Source of the DNA: Desulfatibacillum alkenivorans DSM 16219
Lineage (GTDB): Bacteria; Desulfobacterota; Desulfobacteria; Desulfobacterales; Desulfatibacillaceae
NCBI RefSeq assembly: GCF_900142135.1
Contig: NZ_FQZU01000007.1
Span: forward strand, 1-64,000
Direction of reading: 5' to 3'
DNA: 64,000 bases
In this document: positions 26,923 to 34,975 of the stretch, piece after piece
Position numbering within the stretch: the stretch's first letter is position 1
Layout of the letters: each line of letters begins with the position of its first letter
The notes under the pieces: model-generated
Told to the model about the DNA's origin: nothing
The model's input: the letters and a program-made list of their open reading frames with translations, nothing else
Databases searched by the model: none
Translations under genes and position numbers: made by a program

Positions 26923-26979
26923 GGGCGCCCCGGGCAAGGCAGTATATTGCCTGGGCGCGTCAGCGCAGAAGGTGCGCCC
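26923..26979. repeat. Dispersed hairpin repeat (CCCAGGCA family)
   Basis: The arms GCGCCCCGGGCAA and TTGCCTGGGCGC form an imperfect hairpin, followed by GCGTCAGCGC-type sequence. Related copies lie at 27208, 31991 and 61986. Confidence 0.7.
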
Positions 26980-27100
26980 CAATTGTCACTGGAAATCCAA
27001 TAATGCGCGGCGGAAGGCTGCTTCTGCCAAAACCAAACAAAATCATGAATTCAATCCATTTCATATGAACGAAAATATTTAAATTTCAGATAATTTCATG

Positions 27101-27129
27101 TGCATTCCCACGCAAAGCATGGGAACGAG
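27101..27129. repeat. Dispersed palindrome (CATTCCCACGC..GCATGGGAACG family)
   Basis: The palindrome TTCCCACGC..GCATGGGAA lies in reverse orientation to the copies at 40847-40877 and 61899-61930. AT-rich flanks with a shared TTTGAAAT-like segment accompany each copy. Confidence 0.75.
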
Positions 27130-27207
27130 CCCTAACCGCCGTCATCCGCCCGACGGCCAACATCAATTTCAACCATCTTTCCGGCCGCGCCTTTTGTTGC
27201 TAAGCAA

Positions 27208-27241
27208 CCCAGGCGCGGTACTGCTGTGCCTGGGCCGCCCC
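27208..27241. repeat. Dispersed hairpin repeat (CCCAGGCA family, reverse copy)
   Basis: CCCAGGC and GCCTGGG arms flank TACTGC, followed by CGCCCC. It lies about 80 bp from the TTCCCACGC palindrome, the same pairing of the two families seen near 61900-62030. Confidence 0.7.
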
Positions 27242-27374
27242 TTATCATCGGGGACCAAGCGTCGTCCCGTCTCCAATAACCGGGCGTCCGCTGTTTAATG
27301 TTTGTCAGGAACTATTATAGGGGGGAGAAGCCTTTATAAATCCGAAGAAAAACCTGCAATCTGTCCTGTGAACG

Positions 27375-27422
27375 CAAAAAGGCGCACCAGACCGGTATTA
27401 CATGGTCGGTTGCGCCTTTTGT
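27375..27422. terminator. Bidirectional rho-independent terminator
   Basis: The hairpin AAAAAGGCGCACC..GACC / GGTC..GGTTGCGCCTTTT has T-runs on both strands. Downstream (minus) of the AURKAIP1/COX24-type gene, it is the last of three successive hairpins. Confidence 0.75.
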
Positions 27423-27447
27423 GGATTCTTTTAGCGAACAGGGCGGT

Positions 27448-27540
27448 AAAAAAACCCGCATTCCCCATGGAGTGGCGGCGCCTGGACTGGTCAGGCGTCC
27501 TGCGAACCCTTAGGCCGTGCGCTCTTGGGGAAACGGGTGA
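27448..27540 (-). ncRNA. Candidate structured RNA or extended terminator
   Basis: On the minus strand, an outer stem (CCCG..TTCCCC with GGGGAA..CGGG) encloses about 60 bases that contain an inner hairpin (GACGCCUG / CAGGCGCC, loop ACCAGUC). The structure is closed by a run of seven T (27454-27448). It starts right after the terminator of the AURKAIP1-type gene, so it could be a read-through or processed RNA or a second terminator. It matches no RNA family that I recognise. Confidence 0.4.
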
Positions 27541-27583
27541 AAAAGGATGGGCGAGGGGCGCGTGCGCGCCTTTTCCCATCCTT
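27540..27583 (-). terminator. Rho-independent terminator of the AURKAIP1-type gene
   Basis: AAGGATGGG and CCCATCCTT close a hairpin with an inner GGCGCG/CGCGCC stem, followed by TTTTT on the minus strand. It is 17 bp past the stop at 27600. Confidence 0.85.
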
Positions 27584-27599
27584 ATACACCAAATATGAT

Positions 27600-27698
27600 T
27601 TACTTGCCCTTTCTCCTCTGGTGCCGGGTACGGGCAAGGAGTTTGCGGTGTTTATGCTTGCGCATTTTCTTTCTACGTTTTTTAATGACGCTTCCCAA
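27600..27698 (-). CDS. AURKAIP1/COX24-domain small basic protein (32 residues)
   Basis: Translation from a TTG start at 27698 gives a 32-residue protein beginning MGSVIKKRRKKMRKHKHRK and ending LLARTRHQRRKGK. This matches the tiny Lys/Arg-rich AURKAIP1/COX24-domain proteins of bacteria, related to mitochondrial ribosome-associated mS38 and thought to sit on the ribosome. The ribosome-binding site is extreme: AGGAGGTGATC, complementary to the whole 16S 3' tail, seven bases before the TTG. A consensus promoter (27739-27767) and a strong terminator (27540-27583) flank it. It is easily missed because of its size and non-ATG start. It is divergent from adk and near rpsU, in a translation-related neighbourhood. 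Confidence 0.88.
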   Translation of the reverse strand: MGSVIKKRRKKMRKHKHRKLLARTRHQRRKGK

Positions 27699-27738
27699 TG
27701 GATCACCTCCTCTAGAAGTTAATCTTTACAAAAGAGGC

Positions 27739-27767
27739 TTTATATCCCCTATGCTCCGGCTTGTCAA
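27739..27767 (-). promoter_or_regulatory. Consensus sigma70-type promoter for the AURKAIP1-type gene
   Basis: On the minus strand there is a perfect TTGACA (27767-27762), a 17-base spacer and TATAAA (27744-27739). The gene start is about 40 bases downstream. This is one of the best promoter matches in the window. Confidence 0.85.
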
Positions 27768-27831
27768 GAACGCCCCGGAGGATTTTTTAACGAAAAACAA
27801 AAAAACTTGGGTCCCTAGAGTCATTCTCGCC

Positions 27832-27860
27832 TTGACAATAAAAGTCCATTTCATTAGAAA
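27832..27860 (+). promoter_or_regulatory. Probable sigma70-type promoter of adk
   Basis: Perfect TTGACA at 27832-27837, a 17-base spacer and TAGAAA at 27855-27860. The adk start is about 77 bases downstream. Confidence 0.65.
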
Positions 27861-27936
27861 ATTTTTTGAATCAGTTTGTGAAGTTATTCACGGCGACAAT
27901 TCTGCCGCCTAAACCCATGAAAGGAGTTTTACCAAG

Positions 27937-28614
27937 ATGAGAATACTGTTTTTCGGCCCCAACGGCAGCGGCAAGGGCACCCAGGGCTCTATCGTAAAGG
28001 ATAAGTATAATATTCCGCATATTGAATCCGGAGCTATCTTCCGCGAAAATATTTCCAAGGGCACTGAAATCGGCAAAAAGGCCAAGGAATACATCGACAG
28101 GGGCGACCTGGTTCCTGACGAAATCACCATCCCCATGATCCTTGGCCGCCTCCAGGCTGACGATTGCGCCAACGGCTGGCTGCTGGACGGATTCCCCCGC
28201 AGCAAGGAACAGGCCGTCAAACTGGACGAAGCCCTGAAGGAAGCCAACATGGCTCTGGACGTGGTCATCGAAATGATCCTGGACCGCCAGATCGCCAAGA
28301 ACCGCATCATGGGCCGCAGGCTTTGCGAAAACGACAACAACCATCCCAACAACATTTTCATCGACGCCATCAAGCCCGATGGAGACAAATGCCGCGTGTG
28401 CGGCGGCGCCCTGAGCGCCCGCTCCGACGACCAGGATGAAGACGCCATCGACAAGCGTCACAACATTTACTACGACACGGACACCGGAACATTGGCTTCT
28501 GCTTACTACTTCAAAGCCATCGCCGAAAAAGACGGCTCCCTGAAATACGTCACCCTGAACGGCGAACCCAGCGTTCCCGAAGTGACCGAAGAACTGGTCG
28601 GCAAACTGGGATAA
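27937..28614 (+). CDS. adk: Adenylate kinase
   Basis: The 225-residue P-loop kinase interconverts AMP + ATP and 2 ADP. The P-loop FFGPNGSGKGTQG lies at 6-17, and LLDGFPRSKEQA is the AMP-binding signature. The LID region has Cys residues (RLCEND..., CRVCGG) that could bind a metal, as in zinc-type adenylate kinases. In sulfate reducers this enzyme recycles the AMP formed during sulfate activation. AAGGAG lies about 10 bases before the ATG. A GC-rich hairpin with a T-run ends the gene. The sequence is somewhat divergent from the short enterobacterial form. Confidence 0.93.
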   Translation: MRILFFGPNGSGKGTQGSIVKDKYNIPHIESGAIFRENISKGTEIGKKAKEYIDRGDLVPDEITIPMILGRLQADDCANGWLLDGFPRSKEQAVKLDEALKEANMALDVVIEMILDRQIAKNRIMGRRLCENDNNHPNNIFIDAIKPDGDKCRVCGGALSARSDDQDEDAIDKRHNIYYDTDTGTLASAYYFKAIAEKDGSLKYVTLNGEPSVPEVTEELVGKLG

Positions 28615-28710
28615 GCAGGTTTTTAAGGGACTTTTTCCCCTAACTGACGGGAGCGATTCGGCCCGTTCCTAATATCATGGGCTGGGCGGAAGCATCGCGC
28701 CCGAAAAAAA

Positions 28711-28743
28711 CGGCCCCGGCCATCCTGGGCCCGCCCTTTTTTG
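28711..28743 (+). terminator. Rho-independent terminator of adk
   Basis: The stem GGCCCCGG/CCTGGGCC (one mismatch) with loop CCAT is followed by CGCCC and TTTTTT. A matching A-run upstream could let it work on the minus strand too. Confidence 0.6.
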
Positions 28744-28813
28744 TTGTTTTCAATCTGGCGCCGTGCTATGGCGCTCAGACTGATAATCTCCATATGAAAG
28801 GGGGTTGAGAGTC

Positions 28814-29035
28814 TTGGGAAACGTGAAGGATCTTGAGGTCAAAGTCTTTGACAATGACCTGGAAAAGGCCATGCGCGTTTTGAAGAAAAAAATTCAAAAT
28901 GACGGGCTTTTCCGCAGGCTTAAAATGAAAAAAGCCTATGAAAAGCCCAGCGAAAGCCGCCGGCGCAAGCAGCGCGAGTCGGTCAGGCGTCTTCGCTCCG
29001 CAGCCAGAAAGGCCCGGTCCAGGGGCCGTCGTTAA
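28814..29035 (+). CDS. rpsU: Ribosomal protein bS21
   Basis: The basic protein of about 73 residues carries the S21 core LEVKVFDNDLEKAMRVLKKK, then LFRRLKMKKAYEKPSESRRR and an Arg-rich tail. All candidate starts are non-ATG: TTG 28805, TTG 28814 or GTG 28823. The AAGGGGG just before 28805 gives the best spacing to TTG 28814, so I use that, without certainty. A perfect terminator follows at 29063-29093. S21 is needed for translation initiation on 30S subunits. Confidence 0.88.
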   Translation: MGNVKDLEVKVFDNDLEKAMRVLKKKIQNDGLFRRLKMKKAYEKPSESRRRKQRESVRRLRSAARKARSRGRR

Positions 29036-29062
29036 ACCTGCGACGCCAAGTGCAGCACATTC

Positions 29063-29093
29063 AAGCAGGGGCCTTGCGCCCCTGCTTTTTTTT
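29063..29093 (+). terminator. Rho-independent terminator of rpsU
   Basis: GCAGGGGC-CTTG-CGCCCCTGC is followed by eight T. It is a textbook hairpin, about 28 bp after the rpsU stop. Confidence 0.95.
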
Positions 29094-29131
29094 GTTGGCT
29101 GACTTTAAAAAAATCAATCGGATATTGAGTA

Positions 29132-30466
29132 ATGACAGACATTAATGCATTCAATCAGGCCATGGAAGAGTTGTTCTCCCTCGGCCGCTTCGGCATCAAA
29201 CTGGGTTTGGAAACCATTTCGGCCATGCTGAAAGGCATCGGCGATCCCCACCTGCGCATCAAATGCATCCATATCGCCGGAACCAACGGGAAAGGCTCCG
29301 TGGCCCAGAATACCGCGTCCATCCTCCGGGCCGCCGGATACAAGGTGGGGGTGTACACCTCGCCCCATCTGGTGCACATCAACGAACGATTCACCGTTAA
29401 CAGCAGGCCCATCTCGGACGACGAGGTGCTGGAGGCTTATCAGGCCGTCAAAAGCGTTTCCGGGCTGGAGCGGCACGCCACCTTTTTCGAATACACCACG
29501 GCCATGGCCCTGTACGCCTTCGATAAGGCCGGCGTGGATTACGCGGTCATGGAAACCGGCATGGGCGGCCGCCTGGACGCCACCAATGTGCTGAAGCCGG
29601 AACTCTGCATCATTACCAACATATCCGTGGAGCACGAAATGTATCTGGGGAACACCATCGCCCAGATCGCCTACGAAAAATCCGGGATCATCAAGCCGGG
29701 CGTTCCCGTGGTCACGGGCGTGCGCCAGCCCGACGCTGTCAAGGCCGTGGAAGCGGCCGCCGCGGAAAATAAGGCGCCCCTGTACCGCATGGGCAGGGAT
29801 TTCAAAACACGCCGCCTGCAGAGCGGAGGCTTTAATTTTTACGGACAGGATCACGCCTGGAAAGGCCTGCAATGCCGCCTGAAGGGCGAGTACCAGATCC
29901 CTAACGCCTCCCTGGCCCTGGCCGGCTGCCAGGCCCTCATGAAGCGCGGCGCCAAGATTTCGGAAGCGCAGGCAAGGGCCGGCCTGGAGCAGGTGAAATG
30001 GCCCGGCCGTCTGGAAACCATCCAGGAATCCCCCATGGTGATTTTGGACGGCGCCCACAATCTGGCCGCCATGAAGGTCCTGACCAAATACCTGGCCGAA
30101 ACCTTCGCCGGCCGCGACGTCACGGTCATCACCGGCTTTCTGGACGACAAGCCGTACAAAAAAATGCTGCCCATGCTGGAAGCCCTGGCAGCCAAGATCA
30201 TCATCACCCGCCCCAAAATAGGCCGGGCTGTGGCGACCAAAGACCTGACGCCCCTGATCCGCAACAAAAAGGACCGGTTCGTGGAAAAGCCAAGCGTGGA
30301 GGAAGCCGTAAAATACGCCCTGGAAAACGCAAGGGATACGGACGTGATCGTCGTGGCGGGTTCCCTTTACATCGTGGGGGAAGCGCGCCAGACCCTGCAG
30401 GACATGGGCCTGATCCAGGACGAGTCCTTTAGCTCCCTTTCCCCGCGAAATCTGGGGCCGGGTTGA
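29132..30466 (+). CDS. folC: Bifunctional folylpolyglutamate/dihydrofolate synthase
   Basis: The 444-residue Mur-ligase-family enzyme adds glutamate to dihydropteroate and/or folates. The P-loop HIAGTNGKGSVAQN is at about 47-60, followed by ETGMGGRLDATNV, TNISVEHEMYLGNTI and DGAHNLAAMKVL, the FolC signatures. The length is normal. The start at ATG 29132 follows directly after the rpsU terminator. A tRNA-Arg gene follows. Whether it has both activities cannot be decided from sequence. Confidence 0.94.
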   Translation: MTDINAFNQAMEELFSLGRFGIKLGLETISAMLKGIGDPHLRIKCIHIAGTNGKGSVAQNTASILRAAGYKVGVYTSPHLVHINERFTVNSRPISDDEVLEAYQAVKSVSGLERHATFFEYTTAMALYAFDKAGVDYAVMETGMGGRLDATNVLKPELCIITNISVEHEMYLGNTIAQIAYEKSGIIKPGVPVVTGVRQPDAVKAVEAAAAENKAPLYRMGRDFKTRRLQSGGFNFYGQDHAWKGLQCRLKGEYQIPNASLALAGCQALMKRGAKISEAQARAGLEQVKWPGRLETIQESPMVILDGAHNLAAMKVLTKYLAETFAGRDVTVITGFLDDKPYKKMLPMLEALAAKIIITRPKIGRAVATKDLTPLIRNKKDRFVEKPSVEEAVKYALENARDTDVIVVAGSLYIVGEARQTLQDMGLIQDESFSSLSPRNLGPG

Positions 30467-30514
30467 TTTTCCGCTTGATTTTCAAGGCTTCCTGACATAT
30501 ATAACCCCTTTCAC

Positions 30515-30590
30515 GCGCCCGTAGCTCAGTGGATAGAGCGCCAGTCTCCGGAACTGGAAGTCGTAGGTTCGACTCCTACCGGGCGCGCCA
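30515..30590 (+). tRNA. tRNA-Arg (anticodon CCG)
   Basis: A complete cloverleaf: acceptor GCGCCCG/CGGGCGC, D-arm AGCTCAGTGGATAGAGC, anticodon stem CCAGT/ACTGG with loop CTCCGGA (anticodon CCG), T-arm GTAGG-TTCGACT-CCTAC, discriminator G and encoded CCA. It reads CGG codons. Confidence 0.97.
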
Positions 30591-30729
30591 TTTTTTTCTC
30601 GCCGATAAGACCGGTCTAAAATCCCCCTGAAAACATCTGACTCGCTGCAAGCCGTCCCTGTTTTTTGCTTTGTTAATAAAAACCATGTTTTTCTTGCCTG
30701 GAATCGTCTTCACGGTATATTAATAAAGC

Positions 30730-31839
30730 ATGTTAACCTATAGGAATATATACAAAGGACTCCCCCTTCTTTTTCATTTAGCCGCCATTGCCGCAGCGTT
30801 TCTTTTTACCCTTTGCCCGGTCAAGACGGCTTTGGCCGGCCAAAGCCCGGATTCGGAAGAAACTGAGTATTCCCAAAAAACTGAAACGACGCCAATCAAA
30901 CGCTTCAAACCCTGGGCCGGCCCCAACGTGGGCTACGGCCTTTTAAGAATGCCCTCCCAATCCCCGTTTCAATCTTTGCGTTTGGCCTTGCTGCCCCGCA
31001 CTCCAAGCACCTTGGGCGTGCATAGCTGGGAATTCCGGTTGACCCAGACCCTGGCCAATACCTGGGTGAACGAGCCCGGCAAATATCTCATGGACTACGA
31101 AACCCTCCACAGCACCGCCTCGCTGTCCAGGCGTTTTCACGAAATCCTGTTCGAGCTTTCTTTTGAAGAGCAACGCATGCTGAACGGCATGCTGGACGGA
31201 TTTATCAAAAACTTTCACGAGACCCTGAATCTGGACCAGGACGGCCGGGACAAGGCCGCCTACGGCGAAGTGAACGTGGACGTCTGGCCCCCCGGCGGCA
31301 AGGAGAAAATAACCTGGGAAGGCGGCAAAGGCGCCTTTTCCCAGAACATCGCCCTGGTCATGCAGCATAACCTGACGCCCGGCGGAAAAGTTTGGCCCGC
31401 CTTTTCCTATTCTCTGTCCTTTCGATACGATATCTGGAACGCCTTTGATATGGAGCGGGATTTTCCCGTGGACATGGGCGTATCATTTTCTCTGGCAAAA
31501 AAGATGGGGCCGTTCCATGGATATCTGGTTCCGGGATTTTTCTGGTACGGGTCCACGCGAATGGAAACCATCGAATTCGAACGCACCCAGACCTCCTTTC
31601 TGGCCGGCCTGGAATGGAACTTTCACGAGTCCGCCTCCTTTTTGGTCCAATATCTTTATTCCGATGGGTCGTGCAAAGACCTTTGGGGATTCAAGGAGCC
31701 TTCCCACGAAGTCACTTTGGGGTTTAAAGGCCGTCTGACCAAGCGCCTTGTTTGGGAATTGGGAATCCTGGAAAACATCATCGCCTACGACAACAGCCCG
31801 GATTTCGGCCTGCATTGGGGCTTGACGTTTAGGATCTGA
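30730..31839 (+). CDS. DUF3187-type outer-membrane beta-barrel protein
   Basis: The 369-residue protein has a signal peptide (LPLLFHLAAIAAAFLFTLC... ending TALAGQ) and then alternating hydrophobic strands rich in aromatic residues, ending in ...GLHWGLTFRI. WAGPNVGYGLLRMPSQSPFQ and the RFHEILFELSFEEQRMLNGM region fit the DUF3187 family of putative outer-membrane proteins. No function is assigned to the family. It stands alone between tRNA-Arg and a repeat-rich stretch. I see no lipoprotein box. Confidence 0.75.
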   Translation: MLTYRNIYKGLPLLFHLAAIAAAFLFTLCPVKTALAGQSPDSEETEYSQKTETTPIKRFKPWAGPNVGYGLLRMPSQSPFQSLRLALLPRTPSTLGVHSWEFRLTQTLANTWVNEPGKYLMDYETLHSTASLSRRFHEILFELSFEEQRMLNGMLDGFIKNFHETLNLDQDGRDKAAYGEVNVDVWPPGGKEKITWEGGKGAFSQNIALVMQHNLTPGGKVWPAFSYSLSFRYDIWNAFDMERDFPVDMGVSFSLAKKMGPFHGYLVPGFFWYGSTRMETIEFERTQTSFLAGLEWNFHESASFLVQYLYSDGSCKDLWGFKEPSHEVTLGFKGRLTKRLVWELGILENIIAYDNSPDFGLHWGLTFRI

Positions 31840-32340
31840 TGGGCGAGGACCGGCGAGCCGCTTCTCGGGTTGGGAGAACCAATCCCTATCGGCAATGCGC
31901 AAGTGGATTAAGGACCTGCAAAGGCGCCCATCGCCATAACTGCCTCATTCGAAAACATGGGGTGCAGGGCGCTTGCCCTGCCCATGGTGAGGGTGGCCCA
32001 GGCACGATGCTGCTTTGCCTGGGCCACCCGAAAAACTGCGCGGCAAACCGCTTTTTAGGTTGGGATACCCAAACCCTACCCGCAGCACAGGCATATTGGA
32101 ATCCAATAGATCCACTTCCCGCCGCAACGGCTTCATTCGCAGTGTAGTTGCAGGCCCCCGTGCCTGCCAAAACGCGCTCCGCGCGTTCTGCAAACGCAGC
32201 AATCTGTGCGCCCATACTGCCTCCCTCGGCGGAGAGGATGAATTCGCAAGGTGGCATCAGGGCTTGCCCTGCCACCAGGCAAGATTTCCGTACGGCAGAC
32301 AGGACGCAAACAGAAAGGCTTTGCGGCCTCTATATGCTTC
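31840..32340. repeat. Gene-free stretch with hairpin repeats
   Basis: Positions 31991-32029 form a perfect 14-bp hairpin (GGGTGGCCCAGGCA / TGCCTGGGCCACCC, 11-base loop), the cleanest copy of the CCCAGGCA family. Further inverted pieces (GCAGGGC..GCCCTGC near 31967, and a GCAGGG/CCCTGC-type piece near 32258) resemble parts of 5298 and 40650. No gene is recognised. Confidence 0.65.
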
Positions 32341-34632
32341 CTAAATTTCCAACAGCAGGGGATCGATCTGTTCGATGCAGTGGTCCAGGTAGGCGCGGAT
32401 GTCTTTTTCGTGGGACAGGCCCAGGATGGCGTCCGCCACCTGATCCAGCTTGTCTTGGGTGACGCTTTGGATAAGGTACCTGACGCCCGGCGCCTGGAAG
32501 GGCGGCACGGAAAAATGCCGGTAGCCCAGAGCGCAAAGGGCCAGGGCGCCGCCTGGGATGGAAGCCATTTCGCCGCACACGGCGATGTCCTTTCTGATGA
32601 AGTCGGCCTTTTCCTTGAGGCTTTTCATCATCCTGATAACCGAAGGATGATACCCGGAGTACAAATGCCCCACCACGCTGGAATCCCGGTCTACGGCCAG
32701 CAGATATTGGATCAGGTCGTTGGTGCCCACGGAGAAAAAGTCCACCAGGTCCTTGTAATCCTCCAACTGGTGGAACAGGCCGGGCACTTCCACCATGATT
32801 CCCATGGGCGGGACCGCGCCCGGGGGCATGGCCAGGTCGGTCACGGTTTCCTCCAGGATTTCCCGGGCGGTTTCCACTTCCCAGATGCGGGAGATCATGG
32901 GCAGCAGAATTCTAAAATGATGCCCCTGTTTGACCAGGGAGAGGATGGCTTTTATCTGCTCCCGGAACAGGTCCGGATACTCCATGGAAAACCGGATGGA
33001 CCGAAGCCCCAAAAGGGGGTTGGCTTCGTCGGGAAAGGCGAAATAAGGCAGGCGTTTGTCCGCGCCGATATCCAGGGTGCGCACGGTGATGTCGCCGGGG
33101 AAAAGATCCCCTACCTCCCGGTAAACGGCAATCTGCTCCTCCACCGTGGGCCAGCCGTCAAAGCGCATGAAGGAAAATTCCGTGCGGAACAGGCCCACGT
33201 TCTCGATGCCAAGTTCCTTGGCCGTGGCCACGTCCGAGGGAAAGCCCACGTTTACGTCCACCTGATAGCCGTAGGGCAGGTCGGACTCCTGCGCCCTGGC
33301 GATGATTTCCGCCTGAACCAGGCGGCTTTCCTCAAAGGTTTTTTCGTATTCTTCGATAAGCCCGGCGTTGGGCTCCACAAAGACGAAACCCGTGTCGCCG
33401 TCCACCAGGACCTGCTGGCCCGAGGCCAAGAGCTTGGTTGCGCCTTGCACTCCGACGACAGCCGGGATGCCCATGGATCTGGCCAGGATGGTGGTATGAG
33501 AGTTTTCCCCGCCGCGCTCCGTGATGATGGCCGCGGGCTTGGCGCCTTCCAGCCGGGCCACGGCCGCAGGCCCCAAATCCTTGGCGACTACAACACAGCC
33601 GGTGGCCGGGGATTCCATTTTGATTTTGCGGCCGCTCAACTTGAACAGGGCCGCCAGGACTCTTTCTCCGACCTCCCGGACGTCCACGGCCCGTTCCATG
33701 AGCAGGGGGTTGCCCCGGCTCTCAAACCGAAGGGCCACGTTTTCGGCGCCTTTGGCCGTCGCTTCCTCGGCGGACAGATTGCCTTCCGTGATCAGGCCTT
33801 CGATCTCCCGGAGAAACAGGCCGTCTTCCAGCATCATGCTGTGGGTCTCAAAGATGGCGGCGTCGTGGGAGGAAATCTTGCCCTCGTTGGCCATGACGGC
33901 GGAAAGGTCTTTCAACTCCTGCTTGGCCACGTTGGCGGCTTTTTTAAACCGTCCCATTTCTTCGTCAACGCCCTGGCCGGCGATGCCGCTTAACGGCAGT
34001 TTGTGCAGCAGCCCGCGAAACAGGTACACAGGGCCGATGCCCGGGCCTCCGGACACCCCCTTGCCTTGCAGGGTTTTCCGGGCCGAAACCGCCCCTGGGG
34101 CCGTCCCCAGCCTTTCCAGCCTGTCCGCCACTTCCAAAAGCCCGGCCAGCCTGGAGGCCACGATCTCAAACAGGGTTTGCTCCGCCGGCAGCAAGGGCCG
34201 GGTGCTGGCCGTCTGGGCGACCAGAACTCCCAGGGCTTTTCTCTGGAGCAAAATGGGCACGCCCATGTATACTTCGTATTTATCCTCCCCCAAATCCGGA
34301 AAGTACTTAAAGTCTGGATGCTGGGAGGCCGGCATGGCTGCCATGGCCCGGCGCCTGGAAAAAACCGAGCCCGTAATGCCCTCGTCCGGCGAAAGCATGA
34401 TGGACGTTCCGGGCTCAAAGTTAAGCCCCCAGTTTCCGCGCATGACCAGTTTTTCCAGGGCGGGATCCCAGATATAAATGGACACGACGTCAAAGTGCAG
34501 GGACTTGGCGATCTTCTCCACCACCTGGGAAAGGACCGCATCCAATCCTTGGGCATGGTTTATTAACTCGCTGATCTCCTGTATTATTTTTAAATGAAGA
34601 TCAACCCTGTCTGTATTTACAAATGGCGCCAC
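32341..34632 (-). CDS. ptsP: GAF-domain phosphoenolpyruvate-protein phosphotransferase
   Basis: The 763-residue protein has an N-terminal GAF domain (about 15-170) and then a complete enzyme I: the HPr-binding/N-terminal domain (about 190-320), the phosphohistidine swivel TERGGENSHTTILARSMGIPA, and the PEP-binding barrel with NVGLFRTEFSFM and GIMVEVPG and ending near VCGEMASIPGG. PtsP-type enzymes start the nitrogen-related phosphotransferase relay rather than sugar uptake. No HPr or EIIA gene is nearby. The start is GTG at 34632 with AGAGGG upstream. A good promoter lies at 34703-34730 on the minus strand. Confidence 0.93.
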   Translation of the reverse strand: MAPFVNTDRVDLHLKIIQEISELINHAQGLDAVLSQVVEKIAKSLHFDVVSIYIWDPALEKLVMRGNWGLNFEPGTSIMLSPDEGITGSVFSRRRAMAAMPASQHPDFKYFPDLGEDKYEVYMGVPILLQRKALGVLVAQTASTRPLLPAEQTLFEIVASRLAGLLEVADRLERLGTAPGAVSARKTLQGKGVSGGPGIGPVYLFRGLLHKLPLSGIAGQGVDEEMGRFKKAANVAKQELKDLSAVMANEGKISSHDAAIFETHSMMLEDGLFLREIEGLITEGNLSAEEATAKGAENVALRFESRGNPLLMERAVDVREVGERVLAALFKLSGRKIKMESPATGCVVVAKDLGPAAVARLEGAKPAAIITERGGENSHTTILARSMGIPAVVGVQGATKLLASGQQVLVDGDTGFVFVEPNAGLIEEYEKTFEESRLVQAEIIARAQESDLPYGYQVDVNVGFPSDVATAKELGIENVGLFRTEFSFMRFDGWPTVEEQIAVYREVGDLFPGDITVRTLDIGADKRLPYFAFPDEANPLLGLRSIRFSMEYPDLFREQIKAILSLVKQGHHFRILLPMISRIWEVETAREILEETVTDLAMPPGAVPPMGIMVEVPGLFHQLEDYKDLVDFFSVGTNDLIQYLLAVDRDSSVVGHLYSGYHPSVIRMMKSLKEKADFIRKDIAVCGEMASIPGGALALCALGYRHFSVPPFQAPGVRYLIQSVTQDKLDQVADAILGLSHEKDIRAYLDHCIEQIDPLLLEI

Positions 34633-34702
34633 ACGGCCCTCTTTGGTTTGAGTTGGAGTGTACTTCGGTCTGGCTGTTGGACTTTCGCACCCACGGCTTC
34701 AT

Positions 34703-34730
34703 ATTATAATCGGCTTTATGCTGATGTCCA
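34703..34730 (-). promoter_or_regulatory. Probable sigma70-type promoter of ptsP
   Basis: On the minus strand TGGACA (34730-34725), a 16-base spacer and a perfect TATAAT (34708-34703), about 70 bases before the GTG start. The rest of 34633-34975 holds no gene that I recognise. Confidence 0.6.
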
Positions 34731-34975
34731 TAGCAAAAATCAAGCCGAACCCGGACAACGGACCTTGTGGAAATTTTCACGAAGATTCGGTCTGTTCCGG
34801 CGCCGCCTGAAATCAAAGGCCGAGTATGCTGCGGCTTGCATTTTCATTCAGGAAATCGAATGATTGCTCGGTTTTTGGGTTGACACAATTCCCCGCCGGG
34901 AATTACTGTAGGCAGGCGTTTTCTGACGCCCTCTTTCACCCCATACTTTTTAACCGAGCAAGCGAGGTATTATCC

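Noticed and set aside
32251-33993. 580-residue plus-strand ORF over ptsP
   Set aside because: It is antisense to a clear enzyme I gene with the phosphohistidine motif; the antisense product has no family features.
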